Below the pieces are notes generated by a model. That model was not told the DNA's origin. It made no database searches and saw nothing but the letters and a program-made list of their open reading frames with translations. The position numbers and the translations under genes are program-made. A DNA stretch of 64,000 bases, from NCBI RefSeq assembly GCF_000265385.1, contig NC_018013.1, forward strand, positions 3,144,501-3,208,500. Reading direction: 5' to 3'. Every line of letters begins with the position of its first letter. The stretch's first letter is position 1. Positions 53,165 through 61,639 of the stretch are shown one piece after another. The stretch comes from Aequorivita sublithincola DSM 14238 (GTDB lineage: Bacteria; Bacteroidota; Bacteroidia; Flavobacteriales; Flavobacteriaceae).

Positions 53165-54235
53165 TTATTTTCTGAAACGATTTTTCAATTTTAAAAAGTA
53201 AAGCTCAAAGTAAGTATAAGACAGATGAGCTATTAAAAGTGTGCCCGCGAAGGTAAGCAGGAGCATTAAAATTATTGTTAAATTATCATTAAGGTTTTGT
53301 AGGAATTCCAGTTTCAGAAACAAAAATACAACCGCATTTAAAACTATGGCGTGAAACATATAAATTCCATAGGAAATACTGCCTAAATGATTCAGGATTT
53401 TACTGTTCACTTCCACCCCACGGTTGTTGAAAGCCAATGAATGAATGAAGAATCCAAACAACGAACAAGTCAGTAAAGACCGTAACCACATTGCTTCTAG
53501 AAGAAACCAATCGGTAACAAAATACAGTAAAGTCGCTACGCAAATTATGAATGGGAAAAACCAAGAACGCTTCAAAAACTCCAACATTTTCCGTTCTTCA
53601 AGAATAGCAATAACTCCACCCGAAAAAAGATAGAAAAACACAAAAGTATATTTTCGAAGTATTTCAAAAACGTCAGACCAATAAAGAATGAAATAGCCAA
53701 GGAGCAACAAACTTAAAACTCGCAAAATCCATTTCACATTTATTAGGAAAAGCAGAGGTGCAATCACTAGATAGAATTGTTCTTCAATCCCAATAGACCA
53801 CAGAATCTCAATAATGCCGCCAGGTTCGTAGATTTTCGCAAAGACATTTGGTAGAAAGAAAACGTTATATAGAAATGCTTCTTTCCAAGTATAATTTATT
53901 TCGAAGGGAATATTCAGAAAAGGCAGAATAACGTTGTAAAAAACTAGCCCAAAACCCAAAACGAGATAGTAAAGCGGAAAAATTCGCAGAATTCTTCTAA
54001 TATAAAAATCTTTTATTGAGAAAGTGCCCTTCAGTTTTGCGCGATAAATAAGTCTGATTATCAAAAACCCACTCAACACAAAAAACATATAAACCGCCTC
54101 CAACCCTCGATGAAAGATAGGAAGCCCGTCAAAATAAGGCAGTCCTTGATTGGCAGATAGTTGGGGTAAGTGAAAAAGCAACACTATGGAAGCCAGAAAA
54201 AACCGCAGTGGGTCCAAATTTGGTAATCTGTTCAA
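53165..54235 (-). CDS. Acyltransferase family 3 (OafA-like) membrane protein
   Basis: 356 residues with about ten membrane helices. LPNLDPLRFFLASIVLLFHLPQLSA carries the family RxxA-like and His motifs, RGLEAVYMFFVLSGFLIIRLIYRA the second signature, and RRILRIFPLYYLVLGFGLVF the third. It transfers acetyl or similar groups to sugars of surface glycans or lipids on the periplasmic side. The gene is alone and divergent from the AcpH-like gene. The substrate is unknown. Confidence 0.92.
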   Translation of the reverse strand: MNRLPNLDPLRFFLASIVLLFHLPQLSANQGLPYFDGLPIFHRGLEAVYMFFVLSGFLIIRLIYRAKLKGTFSIKDFYIRRILRIFPLYYLVLGFGLVFYNVILPFLNIPFEINYTWKEAFLYNVFFLPNVFAKIYEPGGIIEILWSIGIEEQFYLVIAPLLFLINVKWILRVLSLLLLGYFILYWSDVFEILRKYTFVFFYLFSGGVIAILEERKMLEFLKRSWFFPFIICVATLLYFVTDWFLLEAMWLRSLLTCSLFGFFIHSLAFNNRGVEVNSKILNHLGSISYGIYMFHAIVLNAVVFLFLKLEFLQNLNDNLTIILMLLLTFAGTLLIAHLSYTYFELYFLKLKNRFRK

Positions 54236-54253
54236 TTTTCAGTTTTTACAGTT

Positions 54254-54261
54254 CAAAAATA
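54254..54261 (-). promoter_or_regulatory. Probable -7 element of the acyltransferase-3 gene
   Basis: TATTTTTG on the minus strand, full match to TAnnTTTG, 18 bases upstream of the ATG at 54235. No well-placed TTG was found for the -33 element. Confidence 0.4.
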
Positions 54262-54275
54262 CATATATTTATTGA

Positions 54276-54860
54276 ATGAATTTTTTAGCCCACATCTATC
54301 TCTCCGGCAACGAAGAAGGCGTTATAATCGGCAACTTTATAGCCGATGGTATCAAAGGAAAACGTTATGAAAAGTTTCCTCCTTCTATTGCAAAAGGAAT
54401 TTTACTGCATCGCGGCATTGACAGTTTTACAGATGCACATCCCACGGTACATCAAAGCACAGCGCGACTTCACAAAAATTATAGTCATTATAGCGGGGTT
54501 ATTGTAGATATACTTTACGACCACTTTTTAGCCAAAAACTGGAGCAAATATTCAGATGAACCTTTGGATGAATATGTGCAGAATTTTTATGAATTGCTCC
54601 GTAAAAATTTTACAATCCTTCCAGCAAGAATCCAAAAAATGATGCCATATATGATTGCCGACAATTGGCTCTTAAGCTACGCCACTGTTGAAGGAATTAG
54701 CAAAATTTTGGCACAAATGAATGTACGTACTAAAGGAGTTTCAAAAATGAATCTTGCCGTTGCAGAGCTTGAAGATTATTACGAAGAATTTGAAGCCGAA
54801 TTCACTTCCTTTTTTGATGAATTAATAGCTTTTTCAAAACAAAAACTTACCGAATTATGA
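54276..54860 (+). CDS. AcpH-like protein (acyl-carrier-protein phosphodiesterase family, DUF479)
   Basis: 194 residues, all-helical HD-like family. NFLAHIYLSGNEEGVIIGNFIADGIKGKRYEKFPPSIAKGILLHRGIDSFTDAHPTVHQS holds the conserved His, Asp and Arg residues; YSGVIVDILYDHFLAKNW the second motif. In Escherichia coli AcpH removes phosphopantetheine from ACP; Bacteroidota members are mostly untested. It is followed by a palindromic repeat and ggt. Confidence 0.88.
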   Translation: MNFLAHIYLSGNEEGVIIGNFIADGIKGKRYEKFPPSIAKGILLHRGIDSFTDAHPTVHQSTARLHKNYSHYSGVIVDILYDHFLAKNWSKYSDEPLDEYVQNFYELLRKNFTILPARIQKMMPYMIADNWLLSYATVEGISKILAQMNVRTKGVSKMNLAVAELEDYYEEFEAEFTSFFDELIAFSKQKLTEL

Positions 54861-54876
54861 ATTGAATCGCCCGTAC

Positions 54877-54896
54877 AGACGCACGGCCGTGCGTCT
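54877..54896. repeat. 20-base palindrome AGACGCACG-GC-CGTGCGTCT
   Basis: A perfect palindrome, 17 bases past the stop of the AcpH-like gene. A near-identical element (centre GA) lies 14 bases past the uvrA stop at 59616-59635. It may act as a terminator stem or be a dispersed REP-like element; no T-run follows. Confidence 0.85.
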
Positions 54897-54953
54897 CCAC
54901 AAGACCACGCGTTTCCACACGTACAAATAATTGAAATATAAAACACTATAAAT

Positions 54954-56666
54954 ATGAAAATCTATCACATACTTATCCTACTTCTCATATTTGCCTGCAA
55001 AGAAAAACCAAAAGCACAAACCCCAATTGATAAAACCAAAATTGAAACCAAGCAAGCAGTTATTGTCGACAGTGCAATGGTTGTTTCTGCTCGTGTGGAA
55101 GCCTCTAAAATCGGATCAGAAATACTTAAAAGCGGCGGCAATGCTTTTGATGCAATGATTGCTACCGAAATGGCTTTGGCAGTTTGCTATCCTTACGCAG
55201 GAAACCTCGGCGGTGGTGGATTTATGGTTTTTAGAAGTCAATACGGCGAAATTGGTTCTTTGGACTATCGTGAAAAAGCTCCGATTGCCGCAACAAAAAA
55301 CATGTATCTGGATAAAGACGGTAATGTAATTCCCAACAAAAGTTCCGTTGGTGCAATGGCCGTAGGCATTCCGGGAACTATTGCAGGAATGTTTGCAGTT
55401 CACGAAAAATATGGCAGTTTACCAATGGAAGTTATTTTGAAACCCGTTATTGAACTCGCCAAAAAAGGATATATAATTACCGAAAAACAAGCAAGACGTC
55501 TTGAAGAGTTTAAGAGCCAATTTGAAGAAGTTAATGGCGGAAAAATACTATATTCCGAAAATTATAAAGTTGGAGATACATTGAAAAATGCTGCATTGGC
55601 AAACACGTTAGAACAAATTGCAAAAAACGGGCGTTCCGAATTTTACGGAGGCGAAACAGGTAAAAAACTGGTTTCATTTATAAAGAAAAAAGGAGGAATT
55701 ATTACCATAAAAGATTTAGAAGCCTACGAAGCCCAATGGCGCGAACCCATTGTTTTTAATTATAAAGATTTGAAAGTAATTTCAATGGCGCCACCTTCAA
55801 GCGGAGGAATTTGTTTAGCCCAGATTTTAAAAATGGTAGAACCCTTCCCTCTTAAAAAGTACGGTCATAATTCCAAAAGATACATTCAAGTTTTAGCTGA
55901 AGCAGAACGCCGCGCTTATGCGGATAGAAGTTTCTATTTGGGAGATCCCGATTTTGTTGATATTCCAAAAGATTCATTGCTTTCTGAAGCCTATCTTTCA
56001 CAAAGAATGGAGAATTTTTCATTAGAAGCAGCAACACCTTCTTCAAGTATAAAACCAGGAGTTATTGTTGGTTATGAAAGTCCACAGACTACACATTATT
56101 CTATCGTGGATTCCTTCGGAAATGCAGTTTCGGTAACAACAACGCTCAATTCAGAATATGGCTCAAAACTTTATGTGAACGACCTCGGTTTCTTTTTAAA
56201 CAACGAAATGGACGATTTCAGCGCCAAACCCGGCGAACCGAACGTTTATGGCTTAGTGGGTGGAAAGGCAAATGCAATCGCGCCACAAAAACGTATGTTG
56301 AGCTCGATGACTCCAACCATTGTTGAAAAAGACGGAAAACTGTTTATGGTTGTTGGAACTCCTGGAGGCTCAACTATTATAACTTCAGTTGCACAAATCA
56401 TTTTAAACGTTTATGAATTCGATATGAATATGCAGGAGTCTGTTGATGCGCCGCGCTTTCACCATCAATGGTTGCCTGATGCTATTCGTTATGAATATGA
56501 AAAATTTCCAAGTCAAATAATTGATGATCTTGAAATATTAGGTTATCCCGAAAACAAGGATTCCGATCCTATAATTGGCAAAGTGGATGCAATTTTAATC
56601 CTTCCCAACGGAAAACTTGAAGGTGGCGCCGATAGTCGTGGCGATGATACGGCTGTTGGGTTTTAG
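54954..56666 (+). CDS. ggt: Gamma-glutamyltranspeptidase (glutathione hydrolase), lipoprotein
   Basis: 570 residues. Lipoprotein signal (ILLLIFAC, Cys15) instead of the plain signal peptide of many GGTs. [41 protein letters not shown], and the autocleavage site [26 protein letters not shown] with predicted nucleophile Thr379; [21 protein letters not shown] near residue 465. It splits gamma-glutamyl bonds, for example of glutathione, in the periplasm or at the outer membrane. All catalytic positions appear intact. Confidence 0.95.
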   Translation: MKIYHILILLLIFACKEKPKAQTPIDKTKIETKQAVIVDSAMVVSARVEASKIGSEILKSGGNAFDAMIATEMALAVCYPYAGNLGGGGFMVFRSQYGEIGSLDYREKAPIAATKNMYLDKDGNVIPNKSSVGAMAVGIPGTIAGMFAVHEKYGSLPMEVILKPVIELAKKGYIITEKQARRLEEFKSQFEEVNGGKILYSENYKVGDTLKNAALANTLEQIAKNGRSEFYGGETGKKLVSFIKKKGGIITIKDLEAYEAQWREPIVFNYKDLKVISMAPPSSGGICLAQILKMVEPFPLKKYGHNSKRYIQVLAEAERRAYADRSFYLGDPDFVDIPKDSLLSEAYLSQRMENFSLEAATPSSSIKPGVIVGYESPQTTHYSIVDSFGNAVSVTTTLNSEYGSKLYVNDLGFFLNNEMDDFSAKPGEPNVYGLVGGKANAIAPQKRMLSSMTPTIVEKDGKLFMVVGTPGGSTIITSVAQIILNVYEFDMNMQESVDAPRFHHQWLPDAIRYEYEKFPSQIIDDLEILGYPENKDSDPIIGKVDAILILPNGKLEGGADSRGDDTAVGF

Positions 56667-56756
56667 AAATTAAATCAGGATCAAAATATCGGTCATTTTT
56701 TAGCCAAAATCTAGCAAAATTTCCCACCTACATTTCGAATTTCAGAACTGAAACTG

Positions 56757-56764
56757 TACCTTTG
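56757..56764 (+). promoter_or_regulatory. -7 element TACCTTTG directly before uvrA
   Basis: Full match to TAnnTTTG, ending only six bases before the uvrA ATG at 56771. If used, the transcript would have almost no leader. A good -33 TTG was not seen in the expected place. Confidence 0.5.
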
Positions 56765-56770
56765 CCAACT

Positions 56771-59602
56771 ATGCTAAAAAATGAGGATTTTATTGAAGTT
56801 TTGGGCGCTCGCGTTCATAACTTAAAGAACATTGACGTTCGTATTCCAAGAGAAAAATTAGTAGTAATTACAGGTCTTTCCGGTAGCGGAAAATCCTCAT
56901 TGGCGTTTGATACTATTTATGCCGAAGGTCAGCGTCGGTATATTGAGACTTTTTCGGCTTACGCGCGCCAATTCCTCGGAAGTTTAGAACGTCCTGATGT
57001 AGATAAAATTGACGGACTTTCTCCAGTAATTGCGATTGAGCAGAAAACTACTAGTAAAAGTCCGCGTTCTACCGTTGGCACTATTACAGAAATTTACGAT
57101 TTTCTGCGTCTTTTTTACGCCCGTGCAAGTGATGCATACAGTTACAACACTGGCCAAAAAATGGTTAGTTATAGTGATGAGCAAATACGACAACTAATTC
57201 TTGAAGACTTTTCTGATAAAAAGGTAAGCATTCTAGCTCCAGTAATTCGCTCTCGAAAAGGTCATTATCGTGAGCTTTTTGAGCAAATTGCAAAGCAAGG
57301 TTTTCTGAAAGTCCGCGTGGACGGCGAGGTTCGTGATATTGTGAAGGGAATGAAAGTGGATCGTTACAAAAATCACGACATTGAAATTGTAATTGATCGA
57401 CTAAAAGTTTCAACTGAAGCTGATAATTCCAAAAGACTTTCTGAAACCATAAACACTGCAATGTATCACGGCGATGATGTTTTGATGGTTTTAGATAATG
57501 AAACGGACCAAGCCCGTTATTTCAGTCGTTCGTTGATGTGTCCTTCATCAGGAATTTCATACCCAAATCCAGAGCCGAACAATTTTTCATTCAACTCACC
57601 AAAAGGAATGTGTCCCAATTGTAAAGGATTGGGAAAATTATATGAAGTAAATCTTAAAAAACTCGTTCCAAACCCAAAACTTTCCATAAAACAAGGAGCT
57701 TTGGCAGCGCACGGACCTCAAAAAGGCAATTGGGTTTTTAAACAGTTGGAATTGATTGCACAAAATTTCAATTTTAAACTGACAGATTCTTTTGAAAGTA
57801 TTCCGCAGAAAGCCAAAGACGTTATCTTTTTCGGTGGTAATGAAATGTTTAATGTTGAATCTAAAGACCTTGGCATTACTCGTAATTATAAAATAGATTT
57901 TGAAGGAGTTGCAACCTTTATTCAAAATACTTTCGATGCTAGTGAAACTACTTCATTGAAACGTTGGGCCAAGGAATATATGGACAAAATTCCTTGTCCA
58001 GAATGCAACGGAACACGACTTCGGAAGGAATCACTTTACTTTAAAGTGAACGACAAAAACATAGCCGAACTCGCCCATATGGACATTGTTGAGTTGGCAG
58101 AATGGTTTGCAAATCTTGAAAAAAACCTTTCAGAAACACAACAAAAAATTGCTTCAGAAATCATTAAAGAAGTGCGTTCAAGACTTCAGTTTTTACTAGA
58201 TGTTGGACTCAATTATTTAGCCTTAGACCGCGGTTCAAAATCACTCTCGGGTGGCGAAGCACAACGAATTCGTTTAGCTACACAGATTGGCTCACAGTTG
58301 GTTGGCGTGCTTTATATTCTTGATGAACCTAGTATTGGCTTACATCAGCGCGATAATGAACGCTTAATTTATTCCTTGAAACAACTTAGAGAACTTGGCA
58401 ATTCCGTAATAGTTGTAGAGCACGACAAAGACATGATTGAAAGCGCCGATTATGTTATCGATATTGGTCCTGCAGCCGGAAAATACGGTGGCGAAATAGT
58501 TTCTGAAGGAACCCCAAAAGAAATAGAAGAGCACGATACGCTAACCGCAGATTATTTAAACGGAAGAAGAAAAATTGAAATTCCAGAGAAACGACGAGAA
58601 GGAAACGGAAAAACCTTAACGCTAAAAGGCGCAACGGGAAACAATTTGAAGAATATTTCAGTTACTTTCCCATTAGGCAAAATGATTGGCGTTACAGGAG
58701 TTTCGGGCAGCGGAAAATCTACACTCATAAACGAGACCCTCTACCCTATTCTAAATGCACATTTTTTCAACGGTGTAAAAAAACCGATGCCCTATAAAAA
58801 AATTGAAGGACTTGAGAATATTGATAAAGTTATAGACATTAATCAATCGCCTATTGGAAGGACTCCAAGAAGCAATCCAGCGACTTATACAGGTCTTTTT
58901 TCAGAAGTAAGAAATCTTTTTGCAAGAACACCAGAAGCTATGATTCGTGGTTACAAACCCGGACGTTTTAGTTTCAATGTTGCAGGCGGAAGATGCGAAA
59001 CCTGCAAAGGCGCAGGTTTACGAGTTATTGAAATGAATTTCCTGCCAGACGTTTATGTGGAATGTGAAACTTGTCAAGGAAAACGGTTTAACCGTGAAAC
59101 TTTGGAAATTCGTTATAAAGGAAAATCTATTTTCGATGTTTTGGCAATGACTATTAATGAAGCTTGTCCTTTTTTCGAAAACATTCCAAAAATATATCGA
59201 AAAGTAAAAACCATTCAAGACGTTGGTTTAGGTTATATTACCCTCGGCCAACAGTCCACAACTCTTTCTGGCGGCGAAGCACAACGAATTAAGCTAGCAA
59301 CCGAACTCTCCAAACGCGATACAGGAAACACCTTCTATATTCTAGATGAACCCACAACTGGCCTTCATTTTGAAGACATTCGCGTTTTGATGATAGTTTT
59401 GAACAAATTGGTTGACAAAGGAAATACAGTACTAATAATTGAACACAACCTAGACGTAATCAAAACGGTAGATTACGTTATAGATATCGGTCCTGAAGGC
59501 GGAAAACAAGGCGGAAAAATAATGGCGCTCGGCACTCCAGAAGAAATTGCGGAAGACAAAAAGAGCTATACCGCCCGATTCCTTAAAAAAGAATTACTTT
59601 AG
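56771..59602 (+). CDS. uvrA: Excinuclease ABC subunit A
   Basis: 943 residues from the ATG at 56771; a TTG three codons upstream lies in the -7 promoter element and is rejected. Two ABC ATPase halves: Walker [24 protein letters not shown] and [22 protein letters not shown] signatures [18 protein letters not shown] and [18 protein letters not shown], Walker [17 protein letters not shown] and [16 protein letters not shown]. Zinc fingers CPNCKGLG with CPECNGTR, and CETCKGAG with CETCQGKR, are complete. It recognises DNA damage in nucleotide excision repair. A stand-alone gene, as usual. Confidence 0.98.
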   Translation: MLKNEDFIEVLGARVHNLKNIDVRIPREKLVVITGLSGSGKSSLAFDTIYAEGQRRYIETFSAYARQFLGSLERPDVDKIDGLSPVIAIEQKTTSKSPRSTVGTITEIYDFLRLFYARASDAYSYNTGQKMVSYSDEQIRQLILEDFSDKKVSILAPVIRSRKGHYRELFEQIAKQGFLKVRVDGEVRDIVKGMKVDRYKNHDIEIVIDRLKVSTEADNSKRLSETINTAMYHGDDVLMVLDNETDQARYFSRSLMCPSSGISYPNPEPNNFSFNSPKGMCPNCKGLGKLYEVNLKKLVPNPKLSIKQGALAAHGPQKGNWVFKQLELIAQNFNFKLTDSFESIPQKAKDVIFFGGNEMFNVESKDLGITRNYKIDFEGVATFIQNTFDASETTSLKRWAKEYMDKIPCPECNGTRLRKESLYFKVNDKNIAELAHMDIVELAEWFANLEKNLSETQQKIASEIIKEVRSRLQFLLDVGLNYLALDRGSKSLSGGEAQRIRLATQIGSQLVGVLYILDEPSIGLHQRDNERLIYSLKQLRELGNSVIVVEHDKDMIESADYVIDIGPAAGKYGGEIVSEGTPKEIEEHDTLTADYLNGRRKIEIPEKRREGNGKTLTLKGATGNNLKNISVTFPLGKMIGVTGVSGSGKSTLINETLYPILNAHFFNGVKKPMPYKKIEGLENIDKVIDINQSPIGRTPRSNPATYTGLFSEVRNLFARTPEAMIRGYKPGRFSFNVAGGRCETCKGAGLRVIEMNFLPDVYVECETCQGKRFNRETLEIRYKGKSIFDVLAMTINEACPFFENIPKIYRKVKTIQDVGLGYITLGQQSTTLSGGEAQRIKLATELSKRDTGNTFYILDEPTTGLHFEDIRVLMIVLNKLVDKGNTVLIIEHNLDVIKTVDYVIDIGPEGGKQGGKIMALGTPEEIAEDKKSYTARFLKKELL

Positions 59603-59615
59603 TCGCAAACCGTAA

Positions 59616-59635
59616 AGACGCACGGACGTGCGTCT
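59616..59635. repeat. 20-base inverted repeat AGACGCACG-GA-CGTGCGTCT behind uvrA
   Basis: Nine-base arms around GA, 14 bases past the uvrA stop. It differs by one base from the palindrome at 54877-54896. Confidence 0.85.
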
Positions 59636-59674
59636 CAAACTGATAAAAAATAACAGAGAACTGATAACGGAACA

Positions 59675-60364
59675 ATGAGAAACGAACAAACACCAAAAAA
59701 CTGGAACCAAGTAAAAACAAACGATTCCTGGGCGATTTTTAAAATCATGGGAGAATTTGTAAACGGATATGAAAAAATGAGCCGTATAGGCCCATGCGTT
59801 TCTATATATGGATCCGCACGTACAAAGCCAGACCATAAATATTATAAACTTGCAGAGAACATTGCCAAAAAAATTACCGAAAATGGCTATGGCGTAATTA
59901 CTGGAGGCGGACCTGGGATTATGGAAGCTGGAAACAAAGGCGCACATTTAGCTGGAGGAACTTCCGTAGGATTAAACATCACTTTACCTTTCGAACAACA
60001 CGATAATCCGTATATTGACAGCGATAAAAGTCTCGATTTTGATTACTTTTTTGTTCGAAAAGTTATGTTCGTAAAGTATTCCCAAGGCTTTGTTGTAATG
60101 CCTGGAGGTTTTGGAACGCTCGATGAATTTTTTGAAGCATTAACGTTAATACAAACACACAAGGTTGATAAATTTCCAATAATACTTGTAGGAACCGAAT
60201 TTTGGGGCGGTCTTTACGATTGGATAAAAACCACACTTTTGGAGGCCAATAACAATGTTTGTGCAGAAGACCTGGATTTGTTTCATTTAGTGGATACTGA
60301 AGATGAAGTGTTGAAAATTTTAAATGAATTCTACGATGAGTATAACCTAAGCCCAAACTTTTAA
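59675..60364 (+). CDS. LOG-family protein (TIGR00730 Rossmann fold, putative nucleotide phosphoribohydrolase)
   Basis: 229 residues. CVSIYGSARTKPDHKYYKLAENIAKKITENGYGVITGGGPGIMEAGNKGAHLAGGTSVGLNITLPFEQ and VVMPGGFGTLDEFFEALTLIQ: the PGGxGTxxE motif and upstream GGGPGIMEA define the family once called lysine decarboxylase and now known mainly as LOG, which releases free bases from nucleoside monophosphates. The PGGFGTLDE catalytic residues are intact. The following secreted nuclease gene is 18 bases away, so they may be cotranscribed. Confidence 0.92.
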   Translation: MRNEQTPKNWNQVKTNDSWAIFKIMGEFVNGYEKMSRIGPCVSIYGSARTKPDHKYYKLAENIAKKITENGYGVITGGGPGIMEAGNKGAHLAGGTSVGLNITLPFEQHDNPYIDSDKSLDFDYFFVRKVMFVKYSQGFVVMPGGFGTLDEFFEALTLIQTHKVDKFPIILVGTEFWGGLYDWIKTTLLEANNNVCAEDLDLFHLVDTEDEVLKILNEFYDEYNLSPNF

Positions 60365-60382
60365 TATTTAAAATTCCGAAGA

Positions 60383-61639
60383 ATGTTTAAAAAAATATTG
60401 TCGCTGGCTTTTATATTAGTTTCCTTGTCCATCAACGCGCAGGGAACTATAAAAACCATGGTTTACAATCTACTAGAGTATCCTTCTGCAAATCCATCCA
60501 ACCGCGCAGTGATTTTAAGAGATATACTTGATGAATATGAGCCAGACATCTTTATGGTCTGTGAACTGGAAAGCGAAGCCGGAGCAAACCTGATTTTAAA
60601 CACTTCTCTAAATAATGAAGGCAATAATTTCGCAATGGCTCCTTTTGAACCCAGCCAATCTGGCGACCCAGACCATCAACAACTTATTTTTTACCGAAAA
60701 GCGATGTTTTCATTGGAAGCTTCGGAAGTCATTCCAACGCCAGTTCGCGATATAAATCATTACACTTTAAAACTTAAAACTGCAGATCAACAAACTGATC
60801 CTGTAGTTTTTGAAGTTTTTGTAACGCATTTAAAATCTAGCCAAGGCACGGCCAATAAGCAGTTACGTTTGGAAATGGTGCAAAAGTTTACCACTAAACT
60901 GAAAACTTTAGTCCCTAATTCTTTTGTGATTTTTGGTGGTGATTTCAATCTTTACACGCAAAGCGAACCAGCGTATCAGGAACTTTTGGATCCTACCAAT
61001 GCTATAGTAATGTTAGACCCAATAGACCGTCCTGGTTCTTGGAACAATAATATAAATTTTCAGGATATACATTCACAAAGCACTCGTATTAGCTCAGGTC
61101 CTTTTGGCGCAGGAGCTGGCGGTGGTTTAGATGATCGGTTTGATTTTATTGTAATGTCCCAAAACATGCAGACGGATCCAAAATTAAAATACATTCCAAA
61201 CACCTATAAATCTTTCGGAAACAACGGTAATTGTTATGATAACAGTATAAACAGTCCTGACTGCTCGGGAGATTTTAGTCAAGCATTGCGAGAAAATCTT
61301 TACAATATGAGCGATCATCTGCCTATTGTGATGAATTTTGAAACCAACAAACAAATTGTTTTGAGTATTAATGATATTTCAGCAGAATCTCCGATTGAAC
61401 TTGAAAACACTTTGGTTACTGATAAATTGAATATTCGTTTAAACACAAATAAAACTGAAAATATTTCGTTTGAAGTTTATAATCTTTTAGGTCAAAAATT
61501 GCTGGAATTTACTTCAGAATCCCTAAGCTTCGGGACAAATTATATCTCAATAGACGTAAGCCAACTAACCAAGGGTATTTACTACTTAAAAACAAACCTT
61601 CCAGCCTCTCGAACTTTTAAATTTCTTAAAACTTCTTGA
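60383..61639 (+). CDS. Secreted endonuclease/exonuclease/phosphatase-fold protein with T9SS type A sorting domain
   Basis: 418 residues. Signal peptide (ILSLAFILVSLSINAQ). The EEP domain (about 22-325) has MVYNLLEYPS, VCELESEAGA (metal-binding Glu), VTHLKSSQGTANKQLRLEMVQKF, FVIFGGDFNLY (Asp and Asn) and MSDHLPIVMNF (Asp-His), so the DNase I-like active site looks complete. The C-terminal 75 residues form a T9SS type A domain (LNIRLNTNKTENISFEVYNLLGQKLLEF, LTKGIYYLKTN, TFKFLKTS). It is exported and may degrade extracellular nucleic acids or phosphoesters. The stop codon overlaps the TTG start of the next gene. Confidence 0.93.
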   Translation: MFKKILSLAFILVSLSINAQGTIKTMVYNLLEYPSANPSNRAVILRDILDEYEPDIFMVCELESEAGANLILNTSLNNEGNNFAMAPFEPSQSGDPDHQQLIFYRKAMFSLEASEVIPTPVRDINHYTLKLKTADQQTDPVVFEVFVTHLKSSQGTANKQLRLEMVQKFTTKLKTLVPNSFVIFGGDFNLYTQSEPAYQELLDPTNAIVMLDPIDRPGSWNNNINFQDIHSQSTRISSGPFGAGAGGGLDDRFDFIVMSQNMQTDPKLKYIPNTYKSFGNNGNCYDNSINSPDCSGDFSQALRENLYNMSDHLPIVMNFETNKQIVLSINDISAESPIELENTLVTDKLNIRLNTNKTENISFEVYNLLGQKLLEFTSESLSFGTNYISIDVSQLTKGIYYLKTNLPASRTFKFLKTS

